Shown: piece after piece, positions 4,821-9,819 of the stretch
Layout of the letters: each line of letters begins with the position of its first letter
Numbering within the stretch: position 1 is the first letter of the stretch
DNA from: a bacterium
Lineage (GTDB): Bacteria; Patescibacteriota; Microgenomatia; UBA1400; PJMF01
DNA: 9,819 nucleotides
Direction of reading: 5' to 3'
NCBI GenBank assembly: GCA_017431585.1
Contig: JAFRKU010000032.1
Span: forward strand, 1 to 9,819
Made by a program: the position numbers and the translations under genes
Notes under the pieces: generated by a model
Databases searched by the model: none
Told to the model about the DNA's origin: nothing
Seen by the model: the letters and a program-made list of their open reading frames with translations, nothing else

Positions 4821-6113
4821 ATGAAACATTTTATCTCTCATCTTTTAGCCATTTTGCTACTCTCAATTTTTATCTTGAGCTTTAGCTGGATCTGGCATTG
4901 GTGCAGCGTCGACCCCAAATCTAGCAAATGGCCAGACATCATCAACCATGACAATCATCTAGATTGTTTACTTATCGGCTCCTCACATGTTCAGCGCTCC
5001 CTTTCACCAACCATTTTCCATGAATACACTCAGCAAACTTGTTTCAATGTGGGTACCGGCAGCCAACCTTATGATGCTAGTTTATTATTCCTCCAAGAAG
5101 CCATCAAACATCATCAAATTAAAACAGTTTACCTGGAAATGTACCATCATATCTGGACCACGGCCCCATATAGTCAGCGCACCGATCTCAACAAACTCTA
5201 TGCTGCGCTCGATGGCGCTCCTTGGACTATTGATAAAATCACCACTTTATTACACGCTAGCCACGTCAGCCATTATGTCAACAGCTTTTTACCAGTCAGA
5301 CGTTTTGCCCTTAACATCTTTAATCTTCCCCAAGATAAAGAATACTTTCTTACTCGCCTGACCGCTCTCCGCCGTCCTCAAACATCACCATATATCGCTG
5401 ATTACGGCTTTCTCCAAGAAACCAAACCCAATCGCGATCGTCTGTACGTTGACGCAGCCACCGCCAGCATCGACATCACCCACGCCCCATCTACCGATAG
5501 CTATCGCACTCTCCAGCAAATTGCCCAGCTGGCACACCAACACGGCATTAACTTGGTGCTATTTATGCAACCTGAGTTACCCACTAGAATTTACTATCGA
5601 CCCAATTATCAAGCGTATCACGACATGATTGCCGATTTTGCTGATGAGTATCATCTACCCTTTTACGATTTTAATTTTGTCAAAGCTTCATATTTCGATG
5701 TCAGTGACCCCAATTTATTTTATGCCGACGACCATCTCACCGTCGCTGGAGCTGAAAAATTTTCTCAATTGTTCGGCCAGTTAATCAGTGGCGAAGTGAC
5801 AGCTGACGATATTTTTTATCCAGATTTAGCCACCACCATCCAGCAAGCACCGCCAGCAGTCTATGGCATTGCTCGACAATATGCCAATGACCAAGTGACC
5901 GCCAAGCTAGTTGCTCATCAACGCGATCACCTCGCCTATCAAGTCTATCACCAAGCAGAAGGTAGTCACAGCGCCGAACTTTTACTCGATTGGACCAATC
6001 AAGAACAATTCACCTATCCCGCCACTATGGATTCAGAAATTGTCGTCACTTGGCACAGAGACAACGACGAGCACCAATTTGTGCTCCCAGGTTGGCTGCC
6101 GCCATCACAATGA
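4821..6113 (+). CDS. Membrane-anchored SGNH-hydrolase-like protein, partner of the MBOAT acyltransferase
   Basis: The 430-residue product begins with one hydrophobic segment (about 4-27) and then a long extracytoplasmic domain. LIGSSHVQRS (51-60) is SGNH block I, with Ser55 at the nucleophile place; FNVGTGSQ (75-82) fits block II; FYADDHLTVAGAEKFS (300-315) fits the final block, with His305 as the likely base. The canonical Asp three residues before the His is Ala302 here, with Asp303 and Asp304 next to it. Such proteins (AlgJ, AlgX and DltD are analogues) act with MBOAT enzymes to move the acyl group onto the polysaccharide. The C-terminal 90 or so residues (ending HQFVLPGWLPPSQ) look like an added beta domain of unknown role. 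The gene lacks a Shine-Dalgarno and is 2 bases from the MBOAT stop, so it is probably translated by coupling. It ends 12 bases from the convergent GT2 gene. Confidence 0.8.
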   Translation: MKHFISHLLAILLLSIFILSFSWIWHWCSVDPKSSKWPDIINHDNHLDCLLIGSSHVQRSLSPTIFHEYTQQTCFNVGTGSQPYDASLLFLQEAIKHHQIKTVYLEMYHHIWTTAPYSQRTDLNKLYAALDGAPWTIDKITTLLHASHVSHYVNSFLPVRRFALNIFNLPQDKEYFLTRLTALRRPQTSPYIADYGFLQETKPNRDRLYVDAATASIDITHAPSTDSYRTLQQIAQLAHQHGINLVLFMQPELPTRIYYRPNYQAYHDMIADFADEYHLPFYDFNFVKASYFDVSDPNLFYADDHLTVAGAEKFSQLFGQLISGEVTADDIFYPDLATTIQQAPPAVYGIARQYANDQVTAKLVAHQRDHLAYQVYHQAEGSHSAELLLDWTNQEQFTYPATMDSEIVVTWHRDNDEHQFVLPGWLPPSQ

Positions 6114-6125
6114 TTGTTTCTCTGC

Positions 6126-7133
6126 TCAGCCCTGCCCCAATTGTGCCGTCATGATACGTTCCTGCCGATATTGAGCTGCTTGTAATAAACCGATGATTTG
6201 CTGCTGGCGCAAATAACTTTGCCGTGCTAACTTCATCATGTCCTGTCGCTGACGACAACTAGGACTCATACACCGATAGATAGCCACCAGCCATTTTTTA
6301 ATTTTTTGTTTATATACAGGTGTAAGCAAATCTTGGCAGATATTATCTATGGGATTGCTCCAATTGCGCTCCGCCATCCATCCGTACTCAAACCCGCCCC
6401 ACCTCTCCATAAAAGTGGGATTATTCTTCTCAATCTGTACTTTTCTTTGAGCTTCACCGAAAGAAGCGTGACGCTTGTGATACACACACATGTCATCAAT
6501 TAAGGCTACCTGCCAACCGCTTTGCACCGCTCGGTACGAAAAATCTCTTTCCTCGTGATAGCCTTTGCCATATATCTCGTCCAGCTCACCAATTTCCGCC
6601 AGTACTTCCGCCCGCACACAAAAACAAAAACCCTCTGCTGCTGGCATCAAAGGATAGGTGGGCACATGTTGGCGATGTAGCCACTGATTGAGGGCCACCA
6701 AATCATCAGCTTGAATGCCTTGGCGCGCTGCCACACTACTGATACTGCACGAACTAATCGGTGAAGCAATGCCCACCGTGGGATGATTAGCAAAAAATGA
6801 TGTAATACTCTTGGTAAAATTAGCGGGGATCATTGTGTCGCTGTTTAGTAAAACCACTATTTCGCCACTTGCCAATTTCATCCCCCGATTACACGTCTTG
6901 ACAAAACCTAAATTTTCTTGATTAAACAAAACCTTAAATTGCGGGCACCGCTGCGCCAGAGTGTGCAAATATTTTTTCGTTTCTTCACCAGAACCATCGT
7001 CTATCAATAAAACCTCACCCTGGGCCCAATCAAAATATGCTTCCAAACTAGCCACGCACAACTTGACATCCTCCACCGCATTGTAAATGGGGACTATCAC
7101 GCTAATCATTGACCGCGATTGTTGATTCATCAT
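6126..7133 (-). CDS. Family 2 glycosyltransferase
   Basis: The 335-residue product is a GT-A fold family 2 glycosyltransferase, close to the O-antigen/rhamnan-type subgroup. Motifs: ISVIVPIYN (10-18), LLIDDGSG (42-49) for nucleotide binding, NQENLGFVKTCNRGM (71-85), LLNSDT (95-100, the DxD-equivalent metal site), AEGFCFCVRAEVLAEIGELDE (166-186) and GYHEERDFSYRAVQSGW (191-207), with the acidic ED/EE pair that supplies the base; YHKRHASFG (218-226) is also typical. There are no membrane segments, so it is a cytoplasmic or peripheral inverting enzyme that adds a sugar to a growing glycan. The last 60 residues are Gln- and Arg-rich and helical, perhaps for membrane or partner contact. ATG 7133 is followed by a second ATG; the first is 6 bases from TATAAT. 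It is the only gene of the polysaccharide locus on the - strand. Confidence 0.92.
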   Translation of the reverse strand: MMNQQSRSMISVIVPIYNAVEDVKLCVASLEAYFDWAQGEVLLIDDGSGEETKKYLHTLAQRCPQFKVLFNQENLGFVKTCNRGMKLASGEIVVLLNSDTMIPANFTKSITSFFANHPTVGIASPISSCSISSVAARQGIQADDLVALNQWLHRQHVPTYPLMPAAEGFCFCVRAEVLAEIGELDEIYGKGYHEERDFSYRAVQSGWQVALIDDMCVYHKRHASFGEAQRKVQIEKNNPTFMERWGGFEYGWMAERNWSNPIDNICQDLLTPVYKQKIKKWLVAIYRCMSPSCRQRQDMMKLARQSYLRQQQIIGLLQAAQYRQERIMTAQLGQG

Positions 7134-7139
7134 CTACAT

Positions 7140-7148
7140 ATTATATCA
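7140..7148 (-). promoter_or_regulatory. Extended -10 promoter giving a leaderless GT2 mRNA
   Basis: On the - strand TGATATAAT (7148-7140) lies 6 bases before ATG 7133. It is a mirror copy of the GT8 -10 element at 7167-7175. Confidence 0.7.
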
Positions 7149-7166
7149 CACACACCCTATTTTTTA

Positions 7167-7175
7167 TGATATAAT
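7167..7175 (+). promoter_or_regulatory. Extended -10 promoter giving a leaderless GT8 mRNA
   Basis: TGATATAAT (7167-7175) lies 7 bases before ATG 7183. Only 24 bases separate its TATAAT from the opposite-facing TATAAT of the GT2 gene, so the two promoters overlap. Confidence 0.7.
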
Positions 7176-7182
7176 ATCTCAC

Positions 7183-8157
7183 ATGACCATGACTCATGTG
7201 CCCATCGTCGCTATTTCCAACAATAAACTCGCTTTTGCTTTAGCTACCTTGTTTACGCAACTGCTCCAAACCAAAAAACCAGACACATTTTATGAGCTCA
7301 ATGCTTTAGTGACGCCCGATTTTCTCCCCAGTCATATCGACAAAATTACCAGTTTGGCCCAACAATTTGCCCATCACTGCCACCTTAATATTGTCAAAAT
7401 GACCGACGATTTACCCCAGTTTGCCAATCACAGCGACCATGTCCCCGACATGGCCACCTACAAATTTTACCTCGCCGAAAAATTTCCTCAATATCAAAAA
7501 ATCATCTACTTAGACACTGACCTGGTCATTTTTCAAGATCTCACCCCTCTATACCAAACCGATTTAAACCAAAAATACTTAGGTGGAGTCCAGTCTTTAG
7601 CCTTTTATTTAAACAGCCGTCATTTAGCTGCCCAACTTGGTATCAATCATTTGGCCAACTACATCAACAGCGGTGTCTTACTCATGGACTTAGCCGCTAT
7701 CCGCCACCACCAACTTGAGCACCAGTGTCGGCAATTAGTCGGTAGCTTTCCTGACACCGTCGACCAACATATTATCAACAAAGTTTACCATCAACACATC
7801 CAATTATTGTCGCCCCAGTGGAACGTCTTTAATTTTCAGCAACACTTGTATCAGTCCGACCTAGCTTTAATCGGCATGACTCCGGCACAACAATCGGCTG
7901 TGCTTCATCAACCAGCTATTTTCCATTACACTGGTTGCCCCAAACCGTGGCAATATTACAATCTTCAATTTGATCTCATTTGGTATCGCGCTTACCTGGC
8001 TTCACCATACGGATCAGAGCCACTCGCTCTCGAATTCTGTGCCGATGCCGCCGGCCAAGGTAAACCCACCAACTGGTTCACCAAAATTTATTATCGCTGC
8101 CGCGCCCAACTCGCCCTCAAAAAACGTTGGCGCCAAATATTTGGTGCCCAGCATTGA
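7183..8157 (+). CDS. Family 8 glycosyltransferase (LgtC-like)
   Basis: The 324-residue product is a retaining GT-A fold enzyme of family 8, like LgtC galactosyltransferase. Markers: IVAISNN (8-14, nucleotide-binding start), ATYKFYLAEKFPQYQKIIYLDTDLVIFQDL with the DxD metal site at 111-113, NYINSGVLLMDLAAIR (the NxGV segment), DQHIINKVYHQHIQLLSPQWNVF, and the C-terminal donor-binding motif HYTGCPKPW (248-256), matching family HxxGxxKPW. The donor is expected to be a UDP-sugar such as UDP-Gal or UDP-Glc; the acceptor is unknown. The C-terminal tail (about 285-324) is basic (YYRCRAQLALKKRWR), which suits membrane association. The mRNA looks leaderless. Start ATG 7183 is promoter-proximal, with a second in-frame ATG at 7189. 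The promoter of the epimerase gene begins 7 bases after its stop. Confidence 0.92.
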   Translation: MTMTHVPIVAISNNKLAFALATLFTQLLQTKKPDTFYELNALVTPDFLPSHIDKITSLAQQFAHHCHLNIVKMTDDLPQFANHSDHVPDMATYKFYLAEKFPQYQKIIYLDTDLVIFQDLTPLYQTDLNQKYLGGVQSLAFYLNSRHLAAQLGINHLANYINSGVLLMDLAAIRHHQLEHQCRQLVGSFPDTVDQHIINKVYHQHIQLLSPQWNVFNFQQHLYQSDLALIGMTPAQQSAVLHQPAIFHYTGCPKPWQYYNLQFDLIWYRAYLASPYGSEPLALEFCADAAGQGKPTNWFTKIYYRCRAQLALKKRWRQIFGAQH

Positions 8158-8164
8158 ATATCTG

Positions 8165-8173
8165 TGATATAAT
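8165..8173 (+). promoter_or_regulatory. Extended -10 promoter giving a leaderless epimerase mRNA
   Basis: TGATATAAT (8165-8173) lies 7 bases before ATG 8181, in the 23-base space after the GT8 stop. No -35 of note. It fixes the epimerase start at 8181 and gives the epimerase and DUF616 genes their own promoter although GT8 is just upstream on the same strand. Confidence 0.7.
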
Positions 8174-8180
8174 ACCCACG

Positions 8181-9152
8181 ATGTCACACATTCTCATTAC
8201 TGGCGGCGCTGGTTTCATCGGCTCATCCCTTGCCGACGCTCTGTTGGCGCAAGACCACGAAGTTATTGTCCTTGATAACTTTCACGATTACTATGACCCC
8301 CAACTGAAAGAAAATAACGTCGCTCCCAATTTAAACAATAAATCCTATCATCTTTTTCGCGGTGATATCAATGATAAATCGCAACTTAATCATATTTTTA
8401 CATCATTTACTATTGACACAGTTATTCATCTAGCTGCTCGGGCCGGTATCCGCCCGTCACTGCACGATCCGGCCGCCTACGTCCGCACCAATGTCGAAGG
8501 CACCGCCCAAATTTTGGAAGCCATGCGCCGCCACCATGTCCAAAAGTTGATTTTTGCCTCCTCGTCATCAGTCTACGGCAACTGTCAGGCCGCCAAATTC
8601 AGCGAAGATTTGCCGCTGAGTCAACCCATTTCTCCATATGCCGCCACCAAACTCGCCGGCGAACAACTCGTTTACACCTACACGAAATTGTACGATCTTC
8701 AAGCCGTCTGCCTGCGCTTTTTCACGGTCTACGGCCCCCGCCAGCGACCCGACTTAGCTATTCATAAATTTGTTAAGCTGATCGAGCAGGGGAGACCCAT
8801 TCCCGTTTACGGCGACGGCTCTACTATCCGCGACTATACTTATATTGATGACATTGTGCATGGTATTATAAATAGTATTTATTATAATAGTACCCCCTAC
8901 GACATCATCAATTTGGGCGGCGGCTCCCCCGTGACTTTAAATGAGATGATTGCTACTCTCGAGCAAACCCTCGGTCAAAAAGCCATTATTGACCGTCAAC
9001 CTCTGCAACCTGGCGACGTGACCAAAACTGTCAGCGACATCAGCAAAGCGCAACGTTTGCTCAATTATCAGCCGCAAACCACTTTTACTCAAGGCATCAA
9101 CCTTTTTTATCAATGGTATAAAAATTTGTATCCCGCGCCTCTACACTCATGA
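8181..9152 (+). CDS. NAD-dependent UDP-sugar epimerase, UDP-glucuronate 4-epimerase-like
   Basis: The 323-residue product is an extended short-chain dehydrogenase/reductase. ILITGGAGFIGSSLADALL (4-22) has the GxxGxxG NAD-binding motif; FRGDIND (59-65) and IHLAARAGIRPSL (82-94) follow; the catalytic residues are in FASSSSVYG (125-133, Ser) and SPYAATKLAGE (151-161, Tyr153-x3-Lys157). LDNFHDYYDPQLKE, the HLAARAGIRPSL segment and FFTVYGPRQRPDLAIHKFV are much more like UDP-glucuronate 4-epimerases than GalE, so UDP-GlcA to UDP-GalA is the favoured reaction; a GalE-type or dehydratase role cannot be excluded. Its product would feed the glycosyltransferases here. ATG 8181 is chosen because an upstream in-frame ATG at 8127 lies inside the GT8 gene. 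Its stop overlaps the next start as ATGA. Confidence 0.9.
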   Translation: MSHILITGGAGFIGSSLADALLAQDHEVIVLDNFHDYYDPQLKENNVAPNLNNKSYHLFRGDINDKSQLNHIFTSFTIDTVIHLAARAGIRPSLHDPAAYVRTNVEGTAQILEAMRRHHVQKLIFASSSSVYGNCQAAKFSEDLPLSQPISPYAATKLAGEQLVYTYTKLYDLQAVCLRFFTVYGPRQRPDLAIHKFVKLIEQGRPIPVYGDGSTIRDYTYIDDIVHGIINSIYYNSTPYDIINLGGGSPVTLNEMIATLEQTLGQKAIIDRQPLQPGDVTKTVSDISKAQRLLNYQPQTTFTQGINLFYQWYKNLYPAPLHS

Positions 9153-9819
9153 AAAATTTCTTCACCAAAATTTTACCCGCCTCCGCTTTTATCAATCGCC
9201 AGCAAGCGTTGCATCTGTTGCGCACTTGTCCCTATTTTGACGCTCGCTGGTACAATCAAACTTATCATCATAATTTCACTATCAGCCAAGCCCTAAATTA
9301 CTGGTACACCCGCGGCTGGCGCGCCGGCGAGAACCCCAGTGTCTATTTTGACACCAACTTTTACATGACCCATTATCATCCCCGCTACAATCCACTCTTA
9401 CATTTTTTACTGGAGGGTCGCTACCAATGTTTTTACCCCAGCGATCACCATTTTAGCCTGGCTCCGAATTGCACGCCCCCAAATTTAACTGCCCAGCCCA
9501 CTGTCAATCACTCATCATCATGCAACAAAATTGTTTACACTTGTATCACTGGTCAATACGATCAACTCATTTCACCCACCTTTGTTGCTCCCGATTGGCA
9601 GTACGTCTGTTTCACCAATAACCCCGATTATCTAGCGCAAAAAAATATTGGTGCTTGGGAAATTCGGCCGCTCCAATCGCCAACAAATTTAAATCCTACC
9701 CGTACTAATCGCTATCACAAATTGCAACCGCACGTTTTGTTTCCCGACGCCAGCGCCACGCTGTACCTGGATGGTAACATTGATGTCTTGACGGGCGCGC
9801 GTTTTTTTTTAAAAAAAAA
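9149..9819 (+). CDS. DUF616 (TOD1/MUCI70-like) glycosyltransferase with N-terminal repeats, cut by the window end
   Basis: The frame opens at ATG 9149, overlapping the epimerase stop by 4 bases (ATGA), and stays open for 223 codons to the window end. Residues 28-100 carry two FDxxxY...NP-type units (YFDARWYNQTYHHNF...GWRAGENPS and YFDTNFYMTHYHPRYNPLLHFLLEGR), an N-terminal module seen before some bacterial glycosyltransferase domains. From 127 the DUF616 domain begins: KIVYTCITGQYDQL (127-140), WQYVCFTNN (150-158), W...IRPL, NPTRTNRYHKLQPHVLFP (182-199) and LYLDGNIDV (205-213), where DGN is the expected metal/donor region. Plant TOD1/MUCI70 relatives act as glycosyltransferases, so a sugar-transfer role is likely but unproven for bacteria. 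No Shine-Dalgarno; translation is probably coupled. The last 18 bases (T9 then A9) encode FFLKKK and may be an assembly-edge effect. Confidence 0.82.
   Translation, partial: MKNFFTKILPASAFINRQQALHLLRTCPYFDARWYNQTYHHNFTISQALNYWYTRGWRAGENPSVYFDTNFYMTHYHPRYNPLLHFLLEGRYQCFYPSDHHFSLAPNCTPPNLTAQPTVNHSSSCNKIVYTCITGQYDQLISPTFVAPDWQYVCFTNNPDYLAQKNIGAWEIRPLQSPTNLNPTRTNRYHKLQPHVLFPDASATLYLDGNIDVLTGARFFLKK

Noticed and set aside
8127..8180. Longer epimerase start at ATG 8127
   Set aside because: It would overlap the GT8 coding end, includes the TATAAT region, and adds 18 residues before the conserved ILITGGAGFIG start of the fold.

Overview
**Organism.** This is bacterial DNA read with a standard-type code: TAA, TAG and TGA all act as stops. 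Genes are closely packed, and there is no tRNA, rRNA, CRISPR array, transposase or phage gene. Most lone genes or first genes of operons have no Shine-Dalgarno sequence. Instead they start 6-7 bases after a perfect TATAAT, usually as TGNTATAAT, which suggests leaderless mRNAs are common. The + strand is rich in C over G whichever strand is coding, so the - strand is probably the leading strand. Compact layout, small proteins and a surface-polysaccharide locus would suit a candidate-phyla (Patescibacteria-like) genome, but this is a weak inference; no marker gene is present.

**Left part (1-1050).** A truncated - strand gene of unknown function (1-61) diverges from a + strand pair: a PPC/DUF296 protein (155-568) and a small protein with a ParB/sulfiredoxin-like DGLHRLA motif (587-970). 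The two divergent promoters use the same -35 bases.

**Middle part (975-3340).** Three - strand genes follow. A G+C-rich gene (1052-1849) encodes a protein with an imperfect Nudix box. It has the only consensus promoter plus strong Shine-Dalgarno in the window, and a 3' region with two GNRA-capped hairpins, one of them an intrinsic terminator. Next is a gene (2045-2728) encoding a minimal nucleotidyltransferase fused to an HI0074/HEPN-like domain, effectively a HepT/MntA-type toxin-antitoxin pair in one chain. Third is a winged-helix regulator with a cysteine cluster (2916-3260). Between the last two lie two copies of the palindrome GTCGTTAACGAC, 85 bp apart, likely binding sites.

**Right part (3340-9819).** This is a polysaccharide synthesis and modification locus. 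An MBOAT O-acyltransferase (3340-4818) and a membrane-anchored SGNH-like protein (4821-6113) form an AlgI/AlgJ-type acylation pair. A GT2 glycosyltransferase (6126-7133, - strand) shares a very short divergent promoter region with a GT8 glycosyltransferase (7183-8157). A UDP-glucuronate 4-epimerase-like enzyme (8181-9152) overlaps by 4 bases the start of a DUF616/TOD1-MUCI70-like gene (9149 to the end), which is cut by the window edge. Together they probably supply a nucleotide sugar (epimerase), assemble a glycan (GT2, GT8, perhaps the DUF616 protein) and acylate it at the cell surface (MBOAT plus SGNH).
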